Assembly: GCF_023278185.1 (NCBI RefSeq)
Contig: NZ_CP066357.1
Span: forward strand, 124,001 to 188,000
Reading direction: 5' to 3'
DNA: 64,000 nt
Origin: Bradyrhizobium elkanii USDA 76
GTDB taxonomy: Bacteria > Pseudomonadota > Alphaproteobacteria > Rhizobiales > Xanthobacteraceae
The stretch's first letter is position 1. Every line of letters begins with the position of its first letter. The notes beneath the pieces were generated by a model. The model saw nothing but the letters and a program-made list of their open reading frames with translations, was not told the origin of the DNA and did not search any database. Positions 51,801 to 60,570 of the stretch are shown one piece after another. A program made the position numbers and the translations under genes.

Positions 51801-53969
51801 TTCCGCTTCATCGGCGTGCCGTCCGCCTTCGAGCAGCAGATGATCCAGGACGAGCTCGAGCTCTATGAGACGTTGCTCACCAAGGTCGAGAGCGACGACC
51901 GCGTCTCGCGCAAGAGGCTCGAGCGCCTGAAGGAGGGATTGAAGGAACGGCTCGAAGCGCTGGCCACGCGCAAGGACGATCTCCTGACCATCTCCGAGAT
52001 CGGCGTCGACCAGATCATTGTCGACGAGGGGCAGGAGTTCCGCAAGCTATCCTTCGCTACCAATATGTCGACATTGAAGGGCGTCGATCCGAACGGCTCG
52101 CAGCGCGCCTGGGACCTCTATGTAAAGACGCGCTTCATCGAGACCAAGAATCCTGGGCGGGCGCTGGTGCTCGCCTCCGGCACGCCGATCACCAATACGC
52201 TCGGTGAGATGTTCTCGGTGCAGCGCTACCTCGGCTACGCAGCGCTCCTGGATCGGGGCCTGCATGAGTTCGACGCCTGGGCCTCGACTTTCGGCGACGT
52301 CTCGACGGAGCTCGAGCTCCAGCCGTCCGGCAGGTACAAGCCGGTCACTCGCTTCGCGACCTTCGTGAACGTCCCCGAGCTGATCGCCATGTTCCGGTCC
52401 TTCGCCGACGTGGTGATGCCGGAGGACCTGCGGCAGTACGTGAAGGTCCCGGCGATCTCGACGGGCAAGCGCCAGATCCTGACGGCAAAGCCTACGCCGG
52501 CGTTCAAGCGCTATCAAGCCCTGCTCGACGCGCGGATCAAGGCGATCGAGACGCGCGACCGGCCGCCGGCGCCGGGTGACGATATTTTGCTTTCTGTCAT
52601 CACCGATGGGCGGCATGCGGCGATTGACCTGCGTCTGGTCGATCCGGACAACGATAATGAGCCGAACAACAAGCTGAATCTTCTCGTCGGCAACGCCTTC
52701 CGCATCTGGAAGGAGACGTCAGACAACAGTTACGTGCGCGCCGACGGCAAGCCGTACGAGCTGCCGGGCGCCGCGCAGATGATCTTCTCTGATCTTGGAA
52801 CGGTCAGCGTCGAGAAGACGCGAGGCTTCTCGGCCTATCGCTGGATCAGGGACGAGCTCGTCCGCATGGGCGTGCCCCCGTCCGAGATCGCCTTCATGCA
52901 GGACTTCAAGAAGTCCGAGGCCAAGCAGCGTCTGTTCGGTGACGTACGTGCCGGCAAGGTCCGGTTCCTGATCGGCTCCTCAGATACAATGGGGACGGGC
53001 GTCAACGCGCAACTTCGCCTGAAGGCTCTCCATCATCTCGACGTGCCGTGGCTGCCGTCGCAGATCGCGCAGCGCGAGGGGCGGATAGAGCGCCAGGGCA
53101 ACCAGCACGACGTCATCGACATCTTCGCCTATGCTACCGAGGGCTCGCTCGACGCGAGCATGTGGCAGAACAACGAGCGCAAGGCTCGCTTCATCGCCGC
53201 GGCACTCTCCGGCGATACGTCGATCCGTCGGCTCGAGGATCTCGGTGAAGGCCAAGCCAACCAGTTCGCGATGGCCAAGGCGATCGCGAGCGGCGACCAG
53301 CGGCTGATGCGAAAGGCTGGGCTCGAAGCCGACATCGCCCGGCTCGAGCGTCTGAGCGCGGCGCATATCGACGATCAGCACGCCGTCCGTCGGCAGATCC
53401 GAGACGCGGGACGCGACATTGAGTTCTGCACGCGGCGGATCGCGGAGGTCGGCAAGGATATCGAGCGCCTTGTTCCGACCGTTGGCGACGCCTTCGCCGC
53501 GACTGTGGCCGGCAAGCGCTATGTCGAGCGCAAGGAGGCCGGCCGCGCCCTGATGAAAGAAATTCTGACCCTCGTCCAGCTCCAGCAGGAGGGCGAGACC
53601 ATCATCACCACGATCGGCGGGTTCGACCTCGCGTACACCGGCGAGCGTTACGGCCGTGACGGCTATCGCTACGGCACCATGCTGATCCGCACCGGGGAAG
53701 CGCATGAGATCGAGCTGCCCCTCACAGTGACGCCGCTCGGCGCAATCTCCCGTCTCGAGCACGCGCTCGACGATTTCGAGGGCGAGCGGGAGCGCTATCG
53801 CCAGCGTCTCGCCGACGCACATCGCCGGCTCGCCTCGTACCGGTCGCGCGAGGACGGCGAATTCGTATTCGCAGCCGATCTCGCCGAGAAGCGCAGGCAG
53901 TGGGCGGAGGTAGAGAAAGCCCTTGCGACGGATGTGGAGGGCGCGGGCGAGAGCGCAATTGCAGCGTGA
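48867..53969 (+). CDS. Giant N6-adenine methylase / SNF2-like helicase
   Basis: 1700 residues, ATG 48867 after GGAG. Domain order: disordered N-terminus (1-60); class I methyltransferase with SAM motif VLEPGIGTGMF (about 193-203) and catalytic NPPF in VIGNPPFSDRTV (about 260); a linker of about 500 residues; helicase with Walker A AVGAGKTMTMAA (about 893-904), motif II DEGQEF (about 1053), and motif VI PSQIAQREGRIERQG (about 1395-1408); C-terminal coiled coils (1490-1690). Such fused proteins are conserved on rhizobial ICEs and plasmids and on some phages. They are proposed to modify or remodel the element's own DNA, protecting it from restriction, but this is not proven. All motifs are intact and it is the largest gene in the window. 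Confidence 0.9.
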   Translation: MAHDDPFTLDLFGNTARSSSLGLGVTGLATDFGSADDHEDDPPPSTPASVGPAIESAQRSEADHSRRGDNFYLSGERGLAKGWKQRARDSIAAVRLAAQIEAAQRSATVEEQRQLIRFTGFGASELANGVFRRPGEAEFAKGWDEIGTDLQDVVDEADYASLARCTQYAHFTPGFIVQAMWAGLLRLGWRGGRVLEPGIGTGMFPALMPQVLREVSHVTGVELDPVTARIARLLQPRARIVTGDFARTELPARFDLVIGNPPFSDRTVRSDRALRSLGLRLHDYFIIKAIKLLKPGGLAAFVTSHGTMDKADGSARALIAKHADLLGAIRLPEGSFRADAGTNVVVDILFFRRRKHGEPEGDLSWLDLEEVCPATDDEGAIRVNRWFAFHGRLVLGAHALTSGPFGETYTCLPSDGEDLATALDNAITNLPVAIYDGEPEAIVSDGEHEAVPAKSESSASLTAREGSYLLDSRHGLMQILDGRSVAVRLRKGRSADGVPEKHARIIQKLIPIRDAVREVLKCQELDRPWKDAQVRLRIVWSNFVRAFGPINTTVVSTVEDDETGEVRETHRRPNLQPFLDDPDCWLVASIEDYDLASDTAKPGPIFTERVIAPPAPPVITSAADALAVVLNERGHVDPDHIAELVHRDADGVIAELGSAIFRDPSGGSWQTADAYLSGAVRDKLKVAEAAAALDPAYARNVTALREMQPADLRPSDITARLGAPWIPAADIVAFVKETMGAEIRIHHMPELASWTVEARQLGWMAAGTSEWGTERRHAGQLLSDALNSSVPQIFDTIKDGDSERRVLNVVDTEAAKEKLSKIKTAFQNWIWSDPDRTDRLARVYNDRFNNIVPRAFDGSHLKLPGASGAFVLYEHQKRGIWRIIASGATYLAHAVGAGKTMTMAAAIMEQRRLGLIAKAMLVVPGHCLAQAAREFLARYPGARILVADETNFTKDKRHRFLSRAATATWDAIIITHSAFRFIGVPSAFEQQMIQDELELYETLLTKVESDDRVSRKRLERLKEGLKERLEALATRKDDLLTISEIGVDQIIVDEGQEFRKLSFATNMSTLKGVDPNGSQRAWDLYVKTRFIETKNPGRALVLASGTPITNTLGEMFSVQRYLGYAALLDRGLHEFDAWASTFGDVSTELELQPSGRYKPVTRFATFVNVPELIAMFRSFADVVMPEDLRQYVKVPAISTGKRQILTAKPTPAFKRYQALLDARIKAIETRDRPPAPGDDILLSVITDGRHAAIDLRLVDPDNDNEPNNKLNLLVGNAFRIWKETSDNSYVRADGKPYELPGAAQMIFSDLGTVSVEKTRGFSAYRWIRDELVRMGVPPSEIAFMQDFKKSEAKQRLFGDVRAGKVRFLIGSSDTMGTGVNAQLRLKALHHLDVPWLPSQIAQREGRIERQGNQHDVIDIFAYATEGSLDASMWQNNERKARFIAAALSGDTSIRRLEDLGEGQANQFAMAKAIASGDQRLMRKAGLEADIARLERLSAAHIDDQHAVRRQIRDAGRDIEFCTRRIAEVGKDIERLVPTVGDAFAATVAGKRYVERKEAGRALMKEILTLVQLQQEGETIITTIGGFDLAYTGERYGRDGYRYGTMLIRTGEAHEIELPLTVTPLGAISRLEHALDDFEGERERYRQRLADAHRRLASYRSREDGEFVFAADLAEKRRQWAEVEKALATDVEGAGESAIAA

Positions 53970-54062
53970 TGAAGGAGGAAGAGAAGGCCTGCTCGCAGAT
54001 CGGCCAGGCCGGCAACGCTGACGCTCAACCGCCGCCTGCGCGATCCCAGCCCGTCGTCCTTC

Positions 54063-54081
54063 GCAGGGCTGTTAGCCCTGC
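54063..54081. promoter_or_regulatory. Hairpin in the parB leader
   Basis: GCAGGGCT-GTT-AGCCCTGC, perfect 8-base stem followed by TTGT; could be a weak terminator or an mRNA control element. Confidence 0.5.
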
Positions 54082-54215
54082 TTGTCCGGCCTGGCAGGGA
54101 TGCTCGGCCGCAGTTGTGCCGGCCCGACCGCGCCGCGGGGCCCGGGGGTGTCTTCGGGAAGAAGACGAGGAAGGGCCCGCAAGGCGCGGTCCGCGAACCC
54201 GAACAGGAGAATCTC

Positions 54216-55901
54216 ATGCAGCTCATCAAAATTGATCCGCGTGCGCTGAACGAAAATCCCGACCGCATGCGCCAGACGAAGTCGACGCCGCAGGCCGACG
54301 CCCTGCTGCTCGCGACGATCAAGGCCGTCGGCATCGTCCAGCCACCCGTCATCACGCCCGAGACCGGTGGCCGCAACGGCTATGTGATCAATGCCGGTAA
54401 TCGCCGCGTGAAGCAGGCGATCGCCGCGGGCCTCGAGGAGATCGATGTCCTCGTCGACGAGGCGGCGAACGACAACGGTGCCATGCGCTCGATGATCGAG
54501 AATATCGCGCGCGAAGCGCTCAATCCCGTCGACCAGTGGCGCGCGATCGAACGCCTCGTCGCGCTCGGCTGGACCGAAGAGGCAATCGGCGTCGCATTGA
54601 CCCTGCCCGTCCGGCAGATCAGGAAGCTCCGCTTGCTCGCCAACGTGCTGCCGATCATGCTCGATCACATGGCCAAGGGCGACGTGCCAGACGAACGGCA
54701 GCTTCGTACCATCGCCTCGGCGTCGCTCGACGAGCAGAAGGAGGTTTGGAAGAAGCACAAGCCCTCCAAGGCGGATCCGCAGGTGTCGTGGGGGAGCGTG
54801 GCGCAGGCCCTGACCAAGGCCCGCATGTACGCACGTCACGCCAGCTTCGGTGACGACCTCGCCCAGGCCTACGGCATCCAGTGGGTCGAGGACCTGTTCG
54901 CGCCGGCGGACGAGGATAGCCGCTACACCGCGGATGTCGAAGCGTTCCTTGGCGCGCAGCAGGAGTGGATGACCAACAACTTGCCGAAGCGCGGCATCAT
55001 CGCCGAGACGACGAACTGGGGCGAGGTCAAGCTGCCGCCGAAGGCGGAGCGCGTCTACGGCAAGCCGTCGAAGTCGGATTGCGCGGCGATGTATCTCGAC
55101 CGTGACGGCCGTGTGCAGAGCGTGCATTACCGCATGCCTGCGGCGAAGAAGTCGAAGGACAAGGGCACGGCGCCCGGCACTGGCGCTGCCGACGAGAGCA
55201 CAGCGGTCTCGAAGCCGCGTCCCGACGTGACGCGCAAGGGCATCGAGATCATCGGCGACTTCCGAACCGACGCCCTCCATGAGGCGCTGGCACGCGCGCC
55301 CGTCGAGGACGATGCGCTGATGGCGCTGCTGATCCTCGCGTTCGCGGGCCAGAATGTCTCGGTCGATTCCGGTAGCGGCGGCACTTATTATGGCAACCGG
55401 CGCATCGCGCGCTATACCGCAACGCTGTTCGATCAGGATGGCAAGCTCGTCCTCGACATGGACACGCTGCGCGTCGCGGCGCGCTCGATCCTCGTTGAGG
55501 TTCTCTCGTGCCGGGAAAACCGTACCGACAGCGGCATCGTTGCGCGCGTCGCCGGCGAGGTTGTCGGTGCGGACAGCTTCCTGCCGAACATGGGAACCGA
55601 CGACTTCCTGTCGTGCCTGTCGCGCGCCGCGCTCGAAGGCTCGTGCAAGGACGCCTCTGTTTTCCCGCGCCAAAAGGTGAAGGACACCCGCGCCGCTTTG
55701 GTCGAGCACTTCAAGGAAGGCCGCTTCGTCTATCCGGCAGCGCTGTTCGCTCCGGACAAGGTCAACCTGCTGGCCTGGCTGACGAAGAACGTCGTCACCG
55801 CCCCCGACGACGTCGACGACCAGGTCGAAGAGCCGGACGCTGGCGACGAGGACAGCGGCGAAGCCTTAGGTGACGAGGCGTTCCGTGAGGCAGCTGAATA
55901 G
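54216..55901 (+). CDS. ParB/RepB-like nuclease-domain protein
   Basis: 561 residues, ATG 54216 behind AGGAG. N-terminal ParB/Srx domain (LLATIKAVGIVQPPVITPET, then NAGNRRVKQAIAAGLEEID, the GxRR box), HTH region (MIENIAREALNPVDQWRAIE, LGWTEEAIGVALTLPVRQIR), then a long C-terminal region unlike chromosomal ParB with acidic end. Without a ParA neighbour it is unlikely to be a classical partition protein; ICE ParB-like proteins of this type may act as nucleases or regulators. Follows the methylase-helicase after a 246-base leader. Intact. Confidence 0.85.
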   Translation: MQLIKIDPRALNENPDRMRQTKSTPQADALLLATIKAVGIVQPPVITPETGGRNGYVINAGNRRVKQAIAAGLEEIDVLVDEAANDNGAMRSMIENIAREALNPVDQWRAIERLVALGWTEEAIGVALTLPVRQIRKLRLLANVLPIMLDHMAKGDVPDERQLRTIASASLDEQKEVWKKHKPSKADPQVSWGSVAQALTKARMYARHASFGDDLAQAYGIQWVEDLFAPADEDSRYTADVEAFLGAQQEWMTNNLPKRGIIAETTNWGEVKLPPKAERVYGKPSKSDCAAMYLDRDGRVQSVHYRMPAAKKSKDKGTAPGTGAADESTAVSKPRPDVTRKGIEIIGDFRTDALHEALARAPVEDDALMALLILAFAGQNVSVDSGSGGTYYGNRRIARYTATLFDQDGKLVLDMDTLRVAARSILVEVLSCRENRTDSGIVARVAGEVVGADSFLPNMGTDDFLSCLSRAALEGSCKDASVFPRQKVKDTRAALVEHFKEGRFVYPAALFAPDKVNLLAWLTKNVVTAPDDVDDQVEEPDAGDEDSGEALGDEAFREAAE

Positions 55902-55932
55902 CCCGCCCGCCATCGACAATCCGAATGACGCC

Positions 55933-55957
55933 CCGCCGCCGGCCCAGCCGGCGGCGG
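55933..55957. terminator. Strong GC hairpin after parB
   Basis: CCGCCGCCGGC-CCA-GCCGGCGGCGG, perfect 11-base stem with 3-base loop, between the parB stop and the next gene. Lacks a T-tract, so it may stabilise or attenuate mRNA rather than end it. Confidence 0.6.
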
Positions 55958-55992
55958 CTTCGCTTCCAACACCCATGAACAGGAGGACGTCC

Positions 55993-56472
55993 ATGTCCGC
56001 GCAGTTGATCTACGATCTCGTCCCGCTCGGAGCGATTATACGGTTTTCCGACGGCACGCCGCGGCCACCGGAGCGGCACCGTAAGAAGCTTGCGGCTTGG
56101 GAACACCGCAACAGCGGCGGCCGGCTGATCCGCAAGCAGGCAGAACGCCGCGTCGGCAACACCGTCATCGGCGCCAGCATCACACTGCACGCCGGCAACT
56201 ATGGCGGCGGCGGTGTCGTGGTGCTTCGCGTCCACCGGACCTTCTCGGTGGACAGCGACGACCTGAGGTTCGTCGCGACCGAACGCCCAAGGGTCGGTTC
56301 GGTCCGCGTGCTCAGCCGACCCGGCGAGGACGCTGAACTCGTCTATCTCGCCAGCAGCCGCGCCGACGCCGAAACCTGGCTGCAGAGCCACGGCTATCCG
56401 GATGCGGTTCTCGACGAGGTGACAGCCGATGTGCCGGCAGCCGACGTCATAGAGGGGAGGACGGCCGCATGA
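55993..56472 (+). CDS. Conserved hypothetical ICE protein (159 aa)
   Basis: ATG 55993 six bases after AGGAGG. Sequence begins MSAQLIYDLVPLGAIIRFSD; a basic segment (PERHRKKLAAWEHRNSGGRL) and a beta-rich middle. No membrane segment, no catalytic motif seen. Its stop overlaps the DUF7007 start by ATGA, so the two are translationally coupled. Family unknown. Confidence 0.7.
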   Translation: MSAQLIYDLVPLGAIIRFSDGTPRPPERHRKKLAAWEHRNSGGRLIRKQAERRVGNTVIGASITLHAGNYGGGGVVVLRVHRTFSVDSDDLRFVATERPRVGSVRVLSRPGEDAELVYLASSRADAETWLQSHGYPDAVLDEVTADVPAADVIEGRTAA

Positions 56473-56942
56473 CGACGCCCTCACCGCTCACCACCGAGCC
56501 GGATTCGAATTCTGGATTTCCCGAGGTCGAGTTCGGCCGCAGCGGCGACGGCTATCTCGTCGCTCGCGTCGGCGAGACGGCCTTCGCCATGTTGCCGGGA
56601 CGCGACGCCCGCCATTATCTTGCGACCGGCTGGCGTATCAACCGGCCGATTGCCGAATGGAAGCGCTCTGACTTCTACGGTCATTCCGGTGGGCTCGCCG
56701 ACGAGGCGGCCTTCCGGACAAAGGTCGTGGAGAACGCCGAGCATCAGCGCGAGAAGCGTGCGCTCGGCCGTCGCGACACCGGCTCCAATGCGAACACGCC
56801 ATGGGGTCCGTCGCAGGGTGCAACCATCTATGCGGAAGGCGTCATCTGCCATTCGACGGCGGGCCACGTCGGCTTCCATCTCTCGGCCGAGCGCAACCGC
56901 AAGGTCAATCCTGTACTGCGCGCGCCGGACGGCTGGTACGAG
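56469..56942 (+). pseudogene. DUF7007 protein, 5' part (split by IS110)
   Basis: MTTPSPLTTEPDSNSGFPEV to TPWGPSQGATIYAEGVICHS, TAGHVGFHLSAERNRKVNPV, ending GWYE at the insertion. The TPWG...TAGH core is what I associate with DUF7007 (name from memory). The continuation (EDEAWAIVAITFPHLF) is at 58465. The 161-residue truncated product could still be made. Role unknown. Confidence 0.8.
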
Positions 56943-58464
56943 TCCCATGATTGACGTCGGCGCCGGCCGGCGAAAGGCTGGGCAAGTCGTAATCATGGGG
57001 AGCGAGTACAGATGAAAGTGATGTCTCAGCAAGCAGCGGAAACCCGGATGGATGTAGCCAAGGCAATTTACGTCTCGGTGGAGTTGAGCCAGTCAACTTG
57101 GCTGGTGACTTCATTCGTGCCGGCCATCGATACCAAGATGGCGCGGAAGGGTCTCCCAGCCGGCCAGATCGGACGGCTGCTCAGCTTGCTCAACGAGCTC
57201 CGCGCCAGGGCGCACCGTAAGACCGATTCTTGGCTCCCCGTGATCGTTATCCAGGAGGCAGGCCTTGATGGGTTCTGGGTCCATCGCGTCTTGGCCGACG
57301 AAGGTGTTGAGAGCCATGTGGTGGATGCGACATCGATAGCGGTGCCCAGAAAAGCACGCCGAGCTAAAACCGATCGTATCGACGGAGAAACACTCGTCCG
57401 CGCACTTATGTCGTTCAAACGGGGTGAGCCACGAACATGTGCGATGGTTCGGATTCCATCCCATGACGAGGAAGACCGGCGTCGGCTCGTCCGGGAAAGG
57501 AAAGCCCTGGTTGTCGAGCGACTGACGCACGTCAACCGGATTGAGGGACTTCTGTTCGCACAAGGTATTTCGGGCTACCGACCACTGAATCGCGATCGAC
57601 GATCTCGCCTCGAAGAGCTTCGCACTGGCGATGGTCGGCCGCTCGCACCTTTCTTGAAAGCCCAGATATCGCGAGAACTTGACCGTCTTGAATTGGTGAT
57701 CGAGCAGATCAAAGTGATCGAGGCGGAGCGCGATAAGCTTCTGGCGTCCGAACGGAAAGAGGCAAATAGCGCCATTTCCATGCTCGAGAACGTGCGTTGT
57801 ATCGGACCTGAGTTCGCATCTCTGCTCTGGACGGAAGGCTTTTACAGGCACTTTGACAATCGCCGACAAATCGCGGCTTACGCGGGATTAGCACCAACAC
57901 CGTGGCAGAGCGGATCCGTTGATCGTGATCAAGGAGTGTCGAAAGCTGGCAACCCGCGGTTACGCACCACGATGATACAGCTGGCCTGGCTCTGGCTGCG
58001 CCATCAGCCTGATTCTGCGCTAACCCGCTGGTTCCGGCAGCGAGCAGCATCGAGTGGTTCTGCCCAGCGCAAGAAAATCGTTGTCGCACTCGCCCGCAAA
58101 CTACTCGTTGCTTTGTGGAAATATGTGACGGTTGGCGTCGTGATTGACGGGGCGAAGCTGAAGAATGCGTAGAAACTGCTCCACATCGTCATCTACTGAA
58201 GCCTGATCAGCTTCAGCAGATCCAGGCGGGCGAACCGGAAGTCTTCTTTGGCTTAAACAGCCGAGTATGAGGATGGTAGCGCCTTCCTGAGCCCAGCCCA
58301 TCGAATGCGGGAATGTGGTGCCGCTGCTTGGCGCAGCGACCGGATATAAGGTTGTCCCGGCTGTTTACCGGTCGAGGAAAGACCTGGGTTCACCTGGATA
58401 CTGGAGGCCAAACTAATGGAGCAAAACAATGGAGAGCCGATGGCTTGACCAATCATCATATAAG
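56943..58464 (+). mobile_element. IS110-family element inside the DUF7007 gene
   Basis: The host gene breaks cleanly between GAG (56942) and GAA (58465). Short inverted repeats ATGATTG (56947-56953) and CAATCAT (58450-58456) lie just inside. About 240 bases of non-coding sequence follow the transposase before the right end, where an IS110 guide RNA might be encoded. Confidence 0.78.
57012..58172 (+). CDS. IS110-family transposase (third intact copy type)
   Basis: 386 residues: RuvC-like N-terminus (MDVAKAIYVSVELSQSTWLV, with the DEDD-like KTDRIDGETLVRALMSFKRG) and Transposase_20 (SMLENVRCIGPEFASLLWTE, IAAYAGLAPTPWQSGSVDRD). Longer and divergent from the two other IS110 enzymes here. SD GGAGCGAG upstream. 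Likely active. Confidence 0.9.
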   Translation: MKVMSQQAAETRMDVAKAIYVSVELSQSTWLVTSFVPAIDTKMARKGLPAGQIGRLLSLLNELRARAHRKTDSWLPVIVIQEAGLDGFWVHRVLADEGVESHVVDATSIAVPRKARRAKTDRIDGETLVRALMSFKRGEPRTCAMVRIPSHDEEDRRRLVRERKALVVERLTHVNRIEGLLFAQGISGYRPLNRDRRSRLEELRTGDGRPLAPFLKAQISRELDRLELVIEQIKVIEAERDKLLASERKEANSAISMLENVRCIGPEFASLLWTEGFYRHFDNRRQIAAYAGLAPTPWQSGSVDRDQGVSKAGNPRLRTTMIQLAWLWLRHQPDSALTRWFRQRAASSGSAQRKKIVVALARKLLVALWKYVTVGVVIDGAKLKNA

Positions 58465-58881
58465 GAAGACGAGGCCTGGGCGATCGTGGCGATCACCTTC
58501 CCGCATCTGTTCACCGGCTACGAGCGGCGCTGCGCCGAGCGCACGATCAAGGATAGCTGGCCCGATGGGTGGGAGGCGATTTTCGGGATCGTGCTGCAGC
58601 CCGGCGAATCCCGTGAGAAGGATCGGCGCGCCTTCGAGAAGGAGCACGCCGACAACTGGATCGTCGTGTCGGCGATCACGTCGGATCAGCAGCCGGGCTT
58701 TGTTGAAGTCGTCGCCACTCCGGGCGGCAGACGCGGCGCGGGCACTGAGGAGCGACGTTTCCTCGTCCCGTCCGAGGAGTACCGGATCGGCCGCTTCGGC
58801 TTCGTCGTCGATGAGACCCGCCACCCGGTCTATTCCGGACCATCGAGCTTCATCGGTTGGCAGGGAAGGAAGTCGCCATGA
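58465..58881 (+). pseudogene. DUF7007 protein, 3' part
   Basis: EDEAWAIVAITFPHLFTGYE, RRCAERTIKDSWPDGWEAIF, REKDRRAFEKEHADNWIVVS and YSGPSSFIGWQGR up to TGA. Together with 56469-56942 it makes one protein of about 295 residues. An accidental ATG at 58429 within the IS gives a possible N-terminally altered product. Its stop overlaps the next gene. Confidence 0.8.
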
Positions 58882-59291
58882 AGGCTTCATCCGAACGCCT
58901 CGCCCAGCTTTCGCGCATGGAAGAGGCACGCCGCCAGACGCAGCGCCAACTCAACATGATCGACCGGCAGATCATCCGCCGCATGACGACGCTGATCCCG
59001 CAGCTCGGCCGCAAGCGCTCCGGATACCGTCGCGGGAAGCCGCCTGACCCGAGCGCCTTCCTCGAACGCTATCGCTCGAACCTTGCGGCGATCACCGCAG
59101 AGCGCCAGCCGGAGATCGATGCGCTCTCGCGCAAGCTCGCCCGGCAGGATGCCGCGATCGAGACGCTGCGGGCTCGATCCGCGCCGGAGTCTCGACCCGC
59201 TCGTGACGACCCGGAGCTCGCGCATCGCAAGGACGAATGTCGCAGTCCGGCCAATTGTCGTCCGGGCAATCGGCAAGGCGCTGCAGCCTAG
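58878..59291 (+). CDS. Hypothetical coiled-coil ICE protein (137 aa)
   Basis: ATG 58878 overlaps the DUF7007 stop (ATGA) with GGAAGGAAG upstream. Helical, charged: LAQLSRMEEARRQTQRQLNM, LSRKLARQDAAIETLRARSA. The middle contains RKRSGYRRGKPPDPSAFLER. No known domain. Likely an accessory of the DUF7007 operon. Confidence 0.6.
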   Translation: MKASSERLAQLSRMEEARRQTQRQLNMIDRQIIRRMTTLIPQLGRKRSGYRRGKPPDPSAFLERYRSNLAAITAERQPEIDALSRKLARQDAAIETLRARSAPESRPARDDPELAHRKDECRSPANCRPGNRQGAAA

Positions 59292-59688
59292 CGGGGCCGA
59301 AGCCGACCTTGCGGCTCGCTCAGGCGAACGTCTTGGGCACGGCGCGAAGCTTGCGATCGGCTCCTCGAACCTTTCCGCATTCGCCAACCCGGCCCGCACC
59401 CTGTCGGCCCTCCCCTCGGGTTTGCTGCGGTCTGCGCCCCCGGCGGTCCGCTTCAAGGCCAAGTCGCAAGCGACCAGGAACCGCCGATCTCGGCAAGGCC
59501 CGACCGCGTCCGGCGCAGGGCCCCAGCAAGCTGGGACCCTGCTGGCCCGCAGCCGGACCTCGCTCGCCTGGCGGTCCCCGGACCTTGAAGCGGCCCTCAT
59601 CCCGGCGGCGCTGGGCGACCGCACCCGAAGGGAGGTCCGGCAGGGGCCGGATCGAACCTGACGGCGAAACCTTGGAAAGGAATTCACC
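59292..59688. other. Long GC-rich leader (about 400 bases)
   Basis: No gene on either strand (a long antisense frame exists but is coding shadow). Ends with GGAAAGGA before the next ATG. Resembles other long leaders in this region in length and composition. Confidence 0.4.
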
Positions 59689-60276
59689 ATGACCAAACCT
59701 GTTCGTTCCTCCCGCGCCAGCGCCCGTGTCATCCCGCTTCGCAAGGGCACCACTCTCGAAATGGTCCGGCTCGCCTGTCCCGACGCGGCACAGGCACAGC
59801 GAATCTCCGAAAGCTTCGGCCTTGCGATCCTGGACAGCGACGGCATCCGCGATCTGCATGAGAGGCTCATCATCGAAACCGCTGACGCGCTCAAGGACGG
59901 CCTGAGTGAACGCGCAATGCAGATTCACCTTCAACGGATCGTCGGCGCTTACGTCGGCTCCGCGCATGGCGCTGGGCAGTTCTACACCCGCGCAGTCACC
60001 GAAGCGCGAGATGCGACCGCCAAGCTCGCCAATGACGGCCGCGATGAGGACCTCGATGGTCCGGTCGGCTTCGATAGCCAGGCACAGCGCAAGCGTGAAT
60101 TCGCCGCCGACATGGGCGTGCAGTCTCACGCGCTTCGCATGGCTGCCGAGGGCGCCGTCGCCGCCTACGAAAAAGTCGTCGGCGAGACCTGGAAGCCTTT
60201 CGAGCGTCCTGTCGACAACACGACCGACACCGTCGGGCGGAAGGCGGCCAAGGCGCAAATGTCGGCGTTCGACTAA
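59689..60276 (+). CDS. Conserved hypothetical ICE protein (195 aa)
   Basis: ATG 59689 after GGAAAGG. Soluble and mainly helical (ISESFGLAILDSDGIRDLHE, RLIIETADALKDGLSERAMQ, HALRMAAEGAVAAYEKVVGE). The Arg/Ser-rich N-terminus could bind nucleic acid. Single gene bounded by a long leader and a strong hairpin. Family not recognised. Confidence 0.7.
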   Translation: MTKPVRSSRASARVIPLRKGTTLEMVRLACPDAAQAQRISESFGLAILDSDGIRDLHERLIIETADALKDGLSERAMQIHLQRIVGAYVGSAHGAGQFYTRAVTEARDATAKLANDGRDEDLDGPVGFDSQAQRKREFAADMGVQSHALRMAAEGAVAAYEKVVGETWKPFERPVDNTTDTVGRKAAKAQMSAFD

Positions 60277-60281
60277 CCGTC

Positions 60282-60305
60282 GGCGCGGGGCCTCGGCCCC
60301 GCGCC
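60282..60305. terminator. GC hairpin after the 195-aa gene
   Basis: GGCGCGGGGCC-TC-GGCCCCGCGCC, perfect 11-base stem six bases after the stop codon, followed by TCTTCC. Likely transcription end or attenuator. Confidence 0.65.
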
Positions 60306-60570
60306 TCTTCCACTGCAGCCACCTCGCGGGCCGGTCTGCCAGACCGGCCCAACTTCGTGTCGCCGCTGCAACAAAGGGCGCCTCCCCGCCCTACGCGCCA
60401 TCGTCGGCTCCTCCCGGTCCGTGGTCCTGTGCCGGACCCTATGCCCGCGCAACGGCTTCTCCGTCCTTCGCGTTGCTTCGGCCCTGCGGGTGCGCGGACC
60501 TTGGGCTCGGCAGTGGCGGACCCCGTGAGGAGCCGCGATGGGCGCGGTCTCCCGAACGGAGGTCATTATT

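Noticed and set aside
54072..55709. 545-codon minus-strand frame antisense to the ParB-like gene
   Set aside because: No ribosome site or family motifs; the plus-strand ParB-like reading is well supported.
59320..60258. 312-codon minus-strand frame over a leader and the 195-aa gene
   Set aside because: Low-complexity, spans a non-coding leader and a supported gene on the other strand.
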